17,831 bases of DNA from DASUMP01 sp036277635 (GTDB taxonomy: Bacteria > Actinomycetota > Acidimicrobiia > IMCC26256 > PALSA-610). The notes under the pieces were generated by a model. That model ran no database searches and was not told the DNA's origin. It saw only the letters and a program-made list of their open reading frames with translations. Position 1 is the stretch's first letter, and the number at the start of each line of letters is the position of its first letter. Location of the stretch: NCBI GenBank assembly GCA_036277635.1, contig DASUMP010000255.1, positions 1 through 17,831 on the forward strand. Reading direction: 5' to 3'. Below are positions 8,276-15,487 of this stretch, in pieces. A program made the position numbers and the translations under genes.

Positions 8276-9043
8276 TCAGCCGGCTTGACGCGCCACGGCA
8301 GCCGCCGCCGCGGCGGCGGCCTCGGGGTCGCCCACGTATCGACCGCGCAGTCCGGACGCGTCGCGCTCACCGACCGGTCGGAGCGCAGGGTCGAGCTCGT
8401 ACACCAGTGGGATTCCGGTGGGGATGTTGAGCTCGGTGATGTCGGCGTCGGTGATCTCGTCGAGGTGCTTGACGAGCGCGCGCAGCGAGTTGCCGTGGGC
8501 GGACACGAGCACGGTCGCGCCGGTGCGCAGGTCGGGGACGATCGCGTCGTGCCAGTAGGGGAGCATGCGCGCGACCACGTCACGTAGGCACTCCGACGCG
8601 GGGAGCACGTCGGGCGGGAGGTCGGCGTAGCGCGGGTCGTGGCGAGGGTGCATGGGGTCGTCGAGCCCGACGGGCGGGGGCGGCACGTCGTAGCTGCGCC
8701 GCCAGATCTTCACCTGCGCCGCGCCGAACGCGTCGGTCGTCTCCTGTTTGTTCTTGCCTTGGAGCGCGCCGTAGTGCCGTTCGTTCAACCGCCACGAACG
8801 CCGCACCGGGATCCACGAGCGGCCGATCTCTCGCAGCGCGAGCTCGCTCGTGGTGATCGCGCGCGCCTGGAGCGACGTGTGGAGCAGGTCGGGGGCGATG
8901 CCGGCCGCGTGCAGGTCGCGCCCGCCTCGCCGTGCTTCTTCGACGCCCTGTTCGGTGAGCCCGATGTCGACCCATCCGGTGAACAGGTTCTGCAGGTTCC
9001 ACTCGCTCTGCCCGTGGCGCAGCAGCACCAGGCGGTAGGTCAC
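8276..9043 (-). CDS. gpmA: 2,3-bisphosphoglycerate-dependent phosphoglycerate mutase
   Basis: The 255-residue product interconverts 3- and 2-phosphoglycerate in glycolysis and gluconeogenesis. The histidine-phosphatase signature LVLLRHGQSEWN starts almost at the N-terminus (R9, phospho-acceptor H10). It is followed by FTGWVDIGLTEQG, LNERHYGALQGKNK with catalytic E88, and VLVSAHGNSLRALVKHL with the second histidine H183. Length matches the usual 230-255 residues. The frame is open far upstream on the minus strand, but GTG 9043-9041 is chosen because GAGGAGGA lies about 6 bases before it and the catalytic motif then sits where the family has it. The C-terminus ends in an alanine-rich run, AAAAAAAAVARQAG, which is dispensable-looking. 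The gene is divergent from the phosphatase-like gene and convergent with the acetyltransferase. Confidence 0.95.
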   Translation of the reverse strand: MTYRLVLLRHGQSEWNLQNLFTGWVDIGLTEQGVEEARRGGRDLHAAGIAPDLLHTSLQARAITTSELALREIGRSWIPVRRSWRLNERHYGALQGKNKQETTDAFGAAQVKIWRRSYDVPPPPVGLDDPMHPRHDPRYADLPPDVLPASECLRDVVARMLPYWHDAIVPDLRTGATVLVSAHGNSLRALVKHLDEITDADITELNIPTGIPLVYELDPALRPVGERDASGLRGRYVGDPEAAAAAAAAVARQAG

Positions 9044-9090
9044 ACGCGTCCTCCTCGTCGGCCCCATTCTGCCCTGCGTGCTCGCGGCCG

Positions 9091-9096
9091 TAGGCT
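9091..9096 (+). promoter_or_regulatory. Candidate -10 box of a (near-)leaderless promoter for the phosphatase-like gene
   Basis: TAGGCT ends 8 bases before ATG 9105. Transcription would then start at or within about two bases of the start codon, and no ribosome binding site is visible before this ATG. This is the arrangement expected for a leaderless actinobacterial gene. No clear -35 is seen. Confidence 0.4.
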
Positions 9097-9104
9097 CCGA
9101 CGCC

Positions 9105-9614
9105 ATGTCCGACGTGCACGTGGTCACGCTCTGCACCGGCAACGCCGCTCGTTCGGTGATGGCGGGGGCGGTGCTGCGCGAGCACGTGCCCGGTGTGCAC
9201 GTGAGCACGTCGGGCACGCACGTGATCGAGGGCATGCCGATGAGCTGGCGCACCCGCGAGGCCATCGAGGCGCTCGGTCTCCCGGTCCCGAACCACCGCA
9301 GTCGCCAAGCGACGCCCTCAGAGCTCGATTCGGCCGACCTCGTGATCGCGCTCGCGTGCGAGCACGTCGCGTGGATGCGGCGGGTGCATCCCGCGGCTGC
9401 GGGCCGCACCGGCACGCTGCGCCGCCTCGCCCGCGACCTGCGGGCGGGTCCCGAGCCGCTGCGCAACCGCGTCGGCGCGCTCGACCTCGCGTCGGTCACG
9501 CTCGAAGCGTGGGAAGACGTCGACGATCCCGCGGGCGGCGACCTCGACACATTCAAGCAGTGCGCACGCGAGATCGCCGAGCTGTTGCACGAGCTGGTGC
9601 CGCGCCTCGCGTGA
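9105..9614 (+). CDS. Low-molecular-weight protein-tyrosine-phosphatase / arsenate-reductase-like protein
   Basis: The 169-residue product opens with VVTLCTGNAARSVMAGAVL. This gives the C-x5-R phosphate-binding loop, CTGNAARS (C10, R16), in the usual N-terminal position of the LMW phosphatase fold. The canonical loop is C-x-G-N-x-C-R-S-P; here the second cysteine is alanine and the proline is valine, so arsenate reductase or classical tyrosine phosphatase activity is uncertain. A late DDP (D140, D141, P142) could supply the general acid that family members carry in a DP(F/Y) loop near the C-terminus. Length is within the usual 140-175 residues. ATG 9105 is preferred over the in-frame TTG/GTG-type start at 9078 because of position and the -10 box just upstream. 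A DUF1330-like gene follows after 23 bp, so the two may be co-transcribed. Confidence 0.82.
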   Translation: MSDVHVVTLCTGNAARSVMAGAVLREHVPGVHVSTSGTHVIEGMPMSWRTREAIEALGLPVPNHRSRQATPSELDSADLVIALACEHVAWMRRVHPAAAGRTGTLRRLARDLRAGPEPLRNRVGALDLASVTLEAWEDVDDPAGGDLDTFKQCAREIAELLHELVPRLA

Positions 9615-9637
9615 GCACCGTCGGACGAGGAGGATGC

Positions 9638-9934
9638 GTGGCCGCATACGTGATCGGTGAGATCGAGGTGCACGACGCCGACGGCTACGAGCCGTACAAG
9701 CGCCGTTCGGAGACGAGCATCGCGGCGCACGGCGGCCGGTACATCGTGCGCGGCGGGGAGACGCAGGCCGTCGAAGGCGACCCCCCGCGGGGGCGCATCG
9801 TCGTGCTCGAGTTCCCCGACCTGGCGGCGGCGCGGGCGTGGTACGACTCCGCCGAGTACACCGAGGCGCGCCCGATCCGGCATGCGACCGCCGACGGGCG
9901 CATCTTCTTCGTGGACGGCGTCCCCGGCGACTGA
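9638..9934 (+). CDS. DUF1330-like small protein (dimeric alpha-beta barrel family)
   Basis: The 98-residue product starts at GTG 9638. GAGGAGG lies just upstream (9627-9633), and the in-frame product VAAYVIGEIEVHDADGYEPY matches the opening of DUF1330 proteins. Further family-like pieces are the middle GGRYIVRGGETQAVEGD and the RIVVLEFPDLAAARAWYDS stretch leading into YTEARPIRHATADG near the C-terminus. This is the compact ferredoxin-like fold that forms dimers; molecular function is unknown for most members. The much longer open frame upstream of 9638 is the antisense shadow of gpmA and part of the phosphatase-like gene in another frame. It follows the phosphatase-like gene by 23 bp on the same strand, suggesting an operon. 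Confidence 0.88.
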   Translation: MAAYVIGEIEVHDADGYEPYKRRSETSIAAHGGRYIVRGGETQAVEGDPPRGRIVVLEFPDLAAARAWYDSAEYTEARPIRHATADGRIFFVDGVPGD

Positions 9935-9969
9935 ACGCGCGCGCCGGTTCCCCCGGTCGGGATCGCTCG

Positions 9970-9975
9970 TAGGAT
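9970..9975 (+). promoter_or_regulatory. -10 box of a predicted leaderless promoter for the ATPase gene
   Basis: TAGGAT occupies exactly positions -12 to -7 if transcription begins on the G of GTG 9982. No Shine-Dalgarno sequence stands before that GTG. The fit to an actinobacterial leaderless promoter is good. A -35 is not evident. Confidence 0.5.
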
Positions 9976-9981
9976 GCGCGC

Positions 9982-12900
9982 GTGGAGGATCGTGGGGGAT
10001 CGACGTTCGTCGGTCGGCACCGCGAGCTCGACGTGCTCGCCGCCACGCTCGCTCGCGTCGAGGCCGGACACGGCGCCGTCGCGTTGATCTCGGGCGAGCC
10101 GGGCATCGGCAAGAGCTGCCTCGCCGACGAGTTCGCGACTCGGGCCCGCGCCACGGGCGCGCGGGTGCTCTGGGGGCGGTGCTGGGAGGCCGGCGGTGCC
10201 CCCGCGTACTGGCCGTGGGCCCAGGCGCTGCGCGGCACCGTGCGCGAACGCTCCACCCGCGACGTCGCCGAGCACGTCGGCGACGGGTTGCCGTACCTCG
10301 CCCAGATGATCCCCGAGCTGCGCGCGGGTGCGACCGACACCGTCGAGCCGGTCGCCGATCCGGAGACCGCCCGCTTCCGCCTCTTCGACGCGGTCGCGTC
10401 GTACGTCCGGTACCTCGGCGACGACCACCCGGTCGTCATCGTGCTCGAGGACCTGCACGGCGCCGACACGCCGACGCTGTTGCTGTTGCAGTTCCTCGCC
10501 CACGAGCTCGACGGCGCGCGCGTCCTCGTCGTCGCGACGTACCGCACGAGCGAGATGGTGCGCGACCACCCGTTGCGCGGGGTGGTCACCGAGCTCGCGC
10601 GCGTCCCCGGGACGCGGCGCCTCGCGTTGGCCGGCATGGGTGTCGACGAGATCGCGACCTACGTCGAACAGGTCACCGGCACCTCACCGGATCCCGGCGT
10701 TGTCGACGAGCTGCGCGACCGCACCGAGGGGAACCCGCTGTTCGTCGGCGAGATCGTGCGGCTGGTCAGCGCGACTGGCGCGACCGACGCGGTGGCGTTC
10801 GCAGGCGCCGTTCCCGAGGGGGTGCAGGAGGCGATCACGCAGCGACTGGCCGGGCTCGACGCGCGATGTCGTGAGCTGCTGTCGGCCGCGTCGGTGCTCG
10901 GGCGAGACGTGCGCCTCGAAGCGCTCGCCCAGCTCGTGGAGCACGACGCGACCGCAGTCTTCGAGCAGCTCGAATCGGCGTTCGCAACCGGACTCCTCGC
11001 GACCGGTACGAGTCCGTCGGAACTGCGGTTCTCGCACGCACTGGTGCGCGACGTCTTGTACGAGACGCTCCCGCTCGCGACGCGGGCTCGTCTCCACTTC
11101 CGCACCGGCGAGGTGCTGGAGGCGCTCTACGCGCACGAGCTCGAGTCCCACGCCAGCGAGCTCGCGCACCACTACCTCGCGGCAGGTCCCGCGGGTGACA
11201 TCGGTCGTGCGGTCCACGCCGCGACGGTCGCCGGTGAGGTGGCGGCGCGCGCCCTCGCCCACGAGGAGGCGGCGCGGTTGCTGCGCGCCGCGAACGACCT
11301 CGCCGATCTCCACGATCTCGACGACGGTCGCGCCGAGCGATTGCTCGCGCTGGGCGAGGCCGAGATGCGGGCCGGCGACCTCGAGCATGCACGCGGCCAT
11401 CTGCTGCGCGCCGCGACGCTTGCGGAAGCGGACGGTCGCGCCGCGCTGCTCGCGCGCGCCGCGGTCGCGTATGGCGGCCGGTTCGCGTGGGAGCGCGCGG
11501 GCAACGACCACGAGATGGTGCCGCTGCTGCAGCGCGCCCTCGACGCGATCGGCCCCGAGGACTCGCCACTGCGGGTTCGCCTGCTCGCGCGGCTCGCGGG
11601 CGCGCGGCGCGACGAGCACGACCGCGAACCGCGGGTCGCGGCCGGGAGCGAAGCGCTCGCGATCGCGCGCCGGCTCGACGATCCCCCGACCCTCGCCTAC
11701 GCCCTCAACGGCATGCACGGCGCGATCTGGGACGCGGAGAACTGCGAAGAACGCCTCGCGTTCGCCGACGAGGTGCGGGTCGTCGCCCAGCGGATCGGCG
11801 ACCCCGAAGAGCTGATCATGGCGCACGCGGCGCGCTGCTGGGCCCTGTGGGAGCTGGGCGACTTCGCCGCGGCCCGGCGCGAGCACGAAGCCGTGAGTTC
11901 GCTCGTCACGCGCTTGCGCCAACCGGCGCAGCGATGGCTGCACGCCGCGATCGCCGCCGCGATCGCGTTGTTCGAAGGGCGCTTCGACGAGGTCGAGCCG
12001 CTCGCCGACATCGCACGTCGGGAGGGGATCGGTTCGCTGCGGTTCGATGCCGAGGCCGCGCACCTCACGGCGCTCACGATGTTGCGCCTCGAGCAGGGCC
12101 GGGGCAGCGAGGTGGCGCGGGATCTCGAAGCGGCATCGGTCGCGTACCCGTGGTATCCGCACTTCCGTCTGCTCGCCGCAAGGGTGCAGGCCGCGACGGG
12201 TGACGTTACCGGCGCCCGGTCCGCGCTCCGGGCGATCTTCGCCGACGACCTGCGGGCGATTCCGCCGAACAACTACACCTTGTTCTCCCTTGTGGCGTTG
12301 GCCGACACCGTCGCCGATCTCGACGACGCCGAGCTCGCCGCGCGCGTCGTCCCGCACCTGGAGCCGTACGCCCACCGAGTCTCGGTCGCGCCTCCCGAAG
12401 GCTCGCTCGGCGTGCTGCACCGGCCGCTCGGTCGGGTGCTGGTGACCGCCGGGCGCTACGACGAGGCCGTCGATCGTCTCGGTCGCGCCCTCGAGGTGCA
12501 CGAGCGCATGGGCACGCCGCCGTGGGTCGCGCATACCCACGCCGACCTCGCCGTTGCGCTCGCGAAGCGGGGCGCGCCCGGCGACGACGCCCGCGCCGAG
12601 CAGCACCGTGCCCGCGCCGCCGCGCTCGGCGCGTCGCTCGGGATCGCGGAGCTCATGGCCGCGGAGGACGTGCCGTCGCCCGCGGTGGACGCGCCGACCC
12701 TCGGAGACCATGCGTCCCGCTCGACGACCGCCAACGTGTTCCGCCGCGACGGCGAGCTGTGGTCGATCGCCTACGAGGGGAACACGTTCCGGCTGCGCGA
12801 CAGCAAGGGGTTGCAGTACCTCGCGGAGCTGCTGCGCCGCCCACGTGAAGACGTGGCCGCGATCGACCTGGTCGGCGGGGCCGACGGCGGCCGCCAGGAG

Positions 12901-13254
12901 GTGCTCGACGACGCGGCGCGACGGGCGTACCGCCAGCGCGTCGAGGAGCTCCAGGACGACCTCGACGAAGCCGAGCGGTTCCACGACGACGAGCGCGCCG
13001 CGCGCGCTCGCGCCGAGCTCGACGCCGTCGTCGCCGAGCTCACGGCCGCGACCGGGCTCGGCGGGCGATCACGGTCGGTCGCCGGGGAGGGCGAGCGCGC
13101 CCGTCAGCGCGTCCGCAAGGCGATCGCGACGGCGCTCGACCGCATCGAGGCACAGGACGCGGCGCTCGGTCGGCATCTCGCGAGCACGGTCCGTACCGGC
13201 TACCTGTGCCGGTACGAGCCCGATCCGAGAAGCGACGTGGCCTGGGATGTGTGA
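9982..13254 (+). CDS. Large AAA/STAND-type ATPase with TPR-like middle and a conserved C-terminal domain (putative signalling regulator)
   Basis: The product has 1090 residues. The N-terminal AAA_16-type NTPase starts FVGRHRELDVL, with Walker A GEPGIGKS (K44) and Walker B VVIVLEDLHGAD (E156, D157), and continues to a winged-helix-like region near residue 380. Residues about 390-880 are alanine-rich helical repeats of TPR type. From about 918 a separate domain begins (FRRDGELWSIAYEGNTFRLR, then DSKGLQYLAELLRRP). It is followed by a likely coiled coil (about 980-1025) and an end block with RQRVRKAIATALDRI and STVRTGYLCRYEPDPR. I recall this C-terminal block from other actinobacterial STAND ATPases and cyclase-associated regulators. 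No LuxR or other DNA-binding helix-turn-helix is visible at either end. The likely role is an ATP-switched signalling scaffold or regulator; partner and signal are unknown. The stop lies inside an inverted repeat. Confidence 0.85.
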   Translation: MEDRGGSTFVGRHRELDVLAATLARVEAGHGAVALISGEPGIGKSCLADEFATRARATGARVLWGRCWEAGGAPAYWPWAQALRGTVRERSTRDVAEHVGDGLPYLAQMIPELRAGATDTVEPVADPETARFRLFDAVASYVRYLGDDHPVVIVLEDLHGADTPTLLLLQFLAHELDGARVLVVATYRTSEMVRDHPLRGVVTELARVPGTRRLALAGMGVDEIATYVEQVTGTSPDPGVVDELRDRTEGNPLFVGEIVRLVSATGATDAVAFAGAVPEGVQEAITQRLAGLDARCRELLSAASVLGRDVRLEALAQLVEHDATAVFEQLESAFATGLLATGTSPSELRFSHALVRDVLYETLPLATRARLHFRTGEVLEALYAHELESHASELAHHYLAAGPAGDIGRAVHAATVAGEVAARALAHEEAARLLRAANDLADLHDLDDGRAERLLALGEAEMRAGDLEHARGHLLRAATLAEADGRAALLARAAVAYGGRFAWERAGNDHEMVPLLQRALDAIGPEDSPLRVRLLARLAGARRDEHDREPRVAAGSEALAIARRLDDPPTLAYALNGMHGAIWDAENCEERLAFADEVRVVAQRIGDPEELIMAHAARCWALWELGDFAAARREHEAVSSLVTRLRQPAQRWLHAAIAAAIALFEGRFDEVEPLADIARREGIGSLRFDAEAAHLTALTMLRLEQGRGSEVARDLEAASVAYPWYPHFRLLAARVQAATGDVTGARSALRAIFADDLRAIPPNNYTLFSLVALADTVADLDDAELAARVVPHLEPYAHRVSVAPPEGSLGVLHRPLGRVLVTAGRYDEAVDRLGRALEVHERMGTPPWVAHTHADLAVALAKRGAPGDDARAEQHRARAAALGASLGIAELMAAEDVPSPAVDAPTLGDHASRSTTANVFRRDGELWSIAYEGNTFRLRDSKGLQYLAELLRRPREDVAAIDLVGGADGGRQEVLDDAARRAYRQRVEELQDDLDEAERFHDDERAARARAELDAVVAELTAATGLGGRSRSVAGEGERARQRVRKAIATALDRIEAQDAALGRHLASTVRTGYLCRYEPDPRSDVAWDV

Positions 13255-13275
13255 CGCGGCTGGTCGTCACACATC
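13246..13275. repeat. Perfect 11-bp inverted repeat spanning the ATPase stop codon
   Basis: GATGTGTGACG (13246-13256) is matched by its exact reverse complement CGTCACACATC (13265-13275) around the 8-base loop CGGCTGGT. The left arm holds the last two codons and the stop of the ATPase gene. As RNA it is an 11-bp stem without a U tract, so it could be a weak terminator or mRNA-stabilising stem. As DNA it could be a dyad operator. Confidence 0.75.
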
Positions 13276-13282
13276 GGGAGTC

Positions 13283-13308
13283 GTGACGTCACATCTGTGA
13301 CCCGTGAC
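13283..13308. promoter_or_regulatory. Overlapping GTGAC/GTCAC palindromes
   Basis: GTGACGTCAC (13283-13292) is a perfect 10-bp palindrome. It overlaps GTCACA-TC-TGTGAC (13288-13301), a perfect 6-bp-arm dyad, and another GTGAC follows at 13304-13308. With the preceding inverted repeat there are six GTGAC/GTCAC half-sites within about 60 bp. The cluster sits 57 bases or more upstream of the small repeat-protein gene and may be an operator region for it. No protein can be named from the sequence. Confidence 0.55.
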
Positions 13309-13326
13309 CGCACGCCTTCTGGGTGT

Positions 13327-13344
13327 CGGGACCCACCGGTCCCG
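13327..13344 (+). promoter_or_regulatory. Leader hairpin before the small repeat-protein gene
   Basis: CGGGACC and GGTCCCG form a perfect 7-bp stem around the 4-base loop CACC, ending 9 bases before the AGGAGG ribosome binding site at 13354-13359. It could influence translation of the downstream gene or end transcription from the ATPase gene. No U tract follows. Confidence 0.4.
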
Positions 13345-13364
13345 GCCCGACCCAGGAGGCAGTC

Positions 13365-13688
13365 ATGGACGCCACACTCACCATCCCCCGTCGCCGGTTC
13401 CCCGCCCGCACGCTGCAGCTCGCCGCCGGCCTCGCCGCGGTCGCTGCACTCGCGGGCACGACCGTCCTCGTCGTCTCGAGCGACGACGACGCCCCGAGCG
13501 TCCCGCGCACCGAGACCCGCTCGGACGCGCCGAGCGTCGACGTCCGCGACGACCCGCTCATCACGCGCTTCGGCACCCCGCCGGCGACGATCGATGTGCA
13601 GGACGACCCGCTGATCACGCGCTTCGGCCGGACCAGCACGCCGCTCGACGCGACCGACGATCCGCTCATCTCCCGCTACGGCGGCTGA
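13365..13688 (+). CDS. Small membrane-anchored protein with three DDPLITRFG repeats
   Basis: The 107-residue product starts at ATG 13365 behind a strong AGGAGG (13354-13359); an in-frame start 42 bases earlier lacks such a site. A basic N-terminus (RRRFPAR, residues 9-15) precedes one hydrophobic segment (about 17-37), predicting a single-pass or signal-anchored protein with the C-terminus outside. After an acidic DDD and a disordered P/S/T/D stretch come DDPLITRFG at 62-70, DDPLITRFG at 80-88 and DDPLISRYG at 98-106. The spacing is exactly 18 residues, and the chain ends one glycine later. The motif may be an extracytoplasmic binding or sorting element; I do not recognise a named family. A palindrome cluster lies upstream and a strong hairpin terminator downstream, so it appears to be a one-gene unit. 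Confidence 0.8.
   Translation: MDATLTIPRRRFPARTLQLAAGLAAVAALAGTTVLVVSSDDDAPSVPRTETRSDAPSVDVRDDPLITRFGTPPATIDVQDDPLITRFGRTSTPLDATDDPLISRYGG
13548..13682 (+). repeat. Three 54-bp-spaced repeat units in the small-protein gene
   Basis: The DNA coding for DDPLI(T/S)R(F/Y)G begins at 13548, 13602 and 13656, a constant 54-base step. Codons have diverged (for example GACGACCCGCTCATC, GACGACCCGCTGATC, GACGATCCGCTCATC), while the encoded residues are kept. This suggests an old duplication held by selection on the protein. Confidence 0.85.
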
Positions 13689-13697
13689 CCAAGCCTG

Positions 13698-13730
13698 CGC
13701 CGTCCCCGGAGCGACGCTCCGGGGACGGCG
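13698..13730 (+). terminator. Strong 15-bp hairpin terminator after the small repeat-protein gene
   Basis: The arms CGCCGTCCCCGGAGC (13698-13712) and GCTCCGGGGACGGCG (13716-13730) are perfectly complementary around the 3-base loop GAC. The hairpin begins 9 bases after the small gene's stop. No U tract follows, which is common for terminators in high-GC actinomycetes. It should insulate the small gene from the acyl-CoA ligase. Confidence 0.8.
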
Positions 13731-13753
13731 GGTCGGCCGCGCGCGACGGCCGA

Positions 13754-13759
13754 TAGCCT
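13754..13759 (+). promoter_or_regulatory. Candidate -10 box upstream of the acyl-CoA ligase
   Basis: TAGCCT fits the TAnnnT -10 pattern and lies 31 bases before the GTG start, between the upstream terminator and a GGGGGAG ribosome binding site (13778-13784). No good -35 is seen, because that region is occupied by the end of the hairpin. Confidence 0.35.
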
Positions 13760-13790
13760 CCGCGCCGAACGAGCGACGGGGGAGTGGTCG

Positions 13791-15479
13791 GTGCGCGCAG
13801 TCGACGTCCCGGAGGACGTGGCACGGGTCGAAGCCGAGCTGGTCGCGCCGGGCGGCGCGTTCGAGCTCGAAGAGGTCGACGTGCTCGGCGAGGCGATGCT
13901 CGTGTTCAAGAACCGCATCCGCTCGCTGCGCGACCTCCTCGCGAACAGCGTCGGGTTCGCCGACAAGGAGTACGTCGTCTTCACCGACGGCGTGACCGAT
14001 CGCCGCTTCACGTTCGCCGAACACGAACGTCTCGTCGCTTCCGCCGCGCAGGTGCTGCGCGACGAGTACGGCGTGGGTCCCGGCGACCGGGTGGCGATCC
14101 TCGGCGCGAACTCGCCCGAGTGGATCGTCACGTTCTGGGCGACGATCAGCCTCGGGGCGATCGCGGTGGGCCTCAACGGCTGGTCGACCGGACCGGAGAT
14201 CCGCTACGGCGTCGACGACTGCGCACCGAAGCTGCTCGTCGCCGACGAGAAGCGGCTCGCGCGGCTCGAGGGCGCGGATCCCGGTGTGCCCGTCGTCGAG
14301 ATCGAGACCGGCTTCGACGCGCTGTGGCACGCGGCGCCCGACGCCCCGTTGCCCGACCAGCCGATCGCCGAGGACGACCCCGCGATCATCCTCTACACGT
14401 CGGGGACGACCGGGCGCCCGAAGGGCGCGGTGCACTCGCACCGCAACGTGGGCGCGCTCATCGGCATGACGTTCTTCCACGGGTTGCGCAACATGATCGT
14501 GCGCCCCACACCGCCCGACGCCGCCCCGGTGTGCCAGCTCATGACGAGCCCGCTGTTCCACGTGTCGGGGTTGCACACTGGCGCGGTCGCGTTCGTCGCC
14601 AGCGGCACGAAGTCGGTGTGGCTCACCGGCCGCTTCGACCCGGTGCTCGCGGCGCGCACGATCGAGCGCGAGCGCGTCACCGGCTGGTCGATCACCGAGA
14701 CGATCCTGCACCGGTTCGTGAACCATCCCGACGTCGCGACCTTCGACCTCTCGCTCGTGCGCCAGGTCGGCGGCGGGGGCTCACCGATCTCCGCGTCGAT
14801 GCAAGCGCGCACGCGCGAGGTGTTCCCGAACGCGGCGGCGTCGATGGGTCTCGGCTACGGCCTCACCGAGTGCACCGCGCTCGCGACGATCAACGCGGGC
14901 GACGAGCTGATCGCGCACCCCGAATCCGCGGGCCGGCCGCTGCCGACGGTGCAGGTGGAGATCCGCGACCCGTTCGACACGCCGCTCCCCGACGGCGAGG
15001 AGGGCGAGGTGTGCGTGCGCTCGCCCGGCGTGATGCTCGGCTACTGGCGCCGTCCACAAGAGACCGCCGCCGCGATCGGTGAAGGCCGGTGGCTGCACAC
15101 CGGCGACATCGGCCACATCGACGGTGGGCGGCTGTACCTGTCGTCGCGCAAACGCGACTTGATCCTGCGCGGCGGTGAGAACGTGTACCCCGTCGAGGTC
15201 GAGAAGATCCTCGAGAACCACCCGACGGTGGAGGAATGCGCGGTGTTCGGCGTCGACGACCCCGAGTACGGCCAAGCGGTGAAAGCGGTGCTGGTCGCGC
15301 GCCGCGACGAGACGATCGACGTCGGCGAGCTCGAGGCGTACGCGAAGGGCCAGCTCGCCTACTACAAGGTCCCGACGCAGTGGGAGGTGCGCGACGAGCC
15401 GCTGCCGCGCAACGCGTCGGGCAAGATCGTGAAGGACCCGCTCCGCACCGGCGCCGCGCCGACGTTCATCGAGGAATAG
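13791..15479 (+). CDS. FadD-like acyl-CoA synthetase / AMP-dependent ligase (ANL superfamily)
   Basis: The 562-residue product should activate a carboxylic acid with ATP to an acyl-AMP and pass it to CoA. The phosphate-binding loop is LYTSGTTGRPKG (201-212). The adenine/acyl-site motif GYGLTECTA, the hinge region HTGDIGHID (D439) and SSRKRDLILRGGENVYPVEVE follow, and RNASGKIVKDPL carries the catalytic lysine K545 near the C-terminus. Length is normal for the family. GTG 13791 is chosen because GGGGGAG lies about 6 bases upstream; about 40 residues precede the usual start of the adenylation domain. The side chain of the acid cannot be read. The next gene starts 8 bases after the stop, so the ligase and the isochorismatase-like protein are probably co-expressed. 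Together with the amidohydrolase they suggest breakdown of an acid or aromatic compound. Confidence 0.93.
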   Translation: MRAVDVPEDVARVEAELVAPGGAFELEEVDVLGEAMLVFKNRIRSLRDLLANSVGFADKEYVVFTDGVTDRRFTFAEHERLVASAAQVLRDEYGVGPGDRVAILGANSPEWIVTFWATISLGAIAVGLNGWSTGPEIRYGVDDCAPKLLVADEKRLARLEGADPGVPVVEIETGFDALWHAAPDAPLPDQPIAEDDPAIILYTSGTTGRPKGAVHSHRNVGALIGMTFFHGLRNMIVRPTPPDAAPVCQLMTSPLFHVSGLHTGAVAFVASGTKSVWLTGRFDPVLAARTIERERVTGWSITETILHRFVNHPDVATFDLSLVRQVGGGGSPISASMQARTREVFPNAAASMGLGYGLTECTALATINAGDELIAHPESAGRPLPTVQVEIRDPFDTPLPDGEEGEVCVRSPGVMLGYWRRPQETAAAIGEGRWLHTGDIGHIDGGRLYLSSRKRDLILRGGENVYPVEVEKILENHPTVEECAVFGVDDPEYGQAVKAVLVARRDETIDVGELEAYAKGQLAYYKVPTQWEVRDEPLPRNASGKIVKDPLRTGAAPTFIEE

Positions 15480-15487
15480 GGAATCGC

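Noticed and set aside
9634..9640. ATG at 9634 as the start of the DUF1330-like gene
   Set aside because: It is in a different frame from the conserved product; GTG 9638 is in frame.
9044..9883. N-terminal extension of gpmA to a 535-residue protein
   Set aside because: The extension is antisense to the phosphatase-like and DUF1330-like genes, and GTG 9043 has an excellent ribosome binding site right before the catalytic motif.
12936..13060. Start of a separate DNA-binding gene within the ATPase C-terminus
   Set aside because: The frame is continuous with the 1090-residue protein and there is no internal ribosome binding site; it is better read as a C-terminal domain.
13250..13271. CRP-type site (TGTGA...TCACA) at the ATPase stop
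   Set aside because: The half-sites are 12 bases apart rather than the 6 expected for a CRP/FNR dimer, so the resemblance is only partial.
13365..13688. Treating the 54-bp-spaced repeats as a CRISPR-like or VNTR array
   Set aside because: There are only three units, they lie in a good coding frame with synonymous divergence, and the spacers encode a regular linker.
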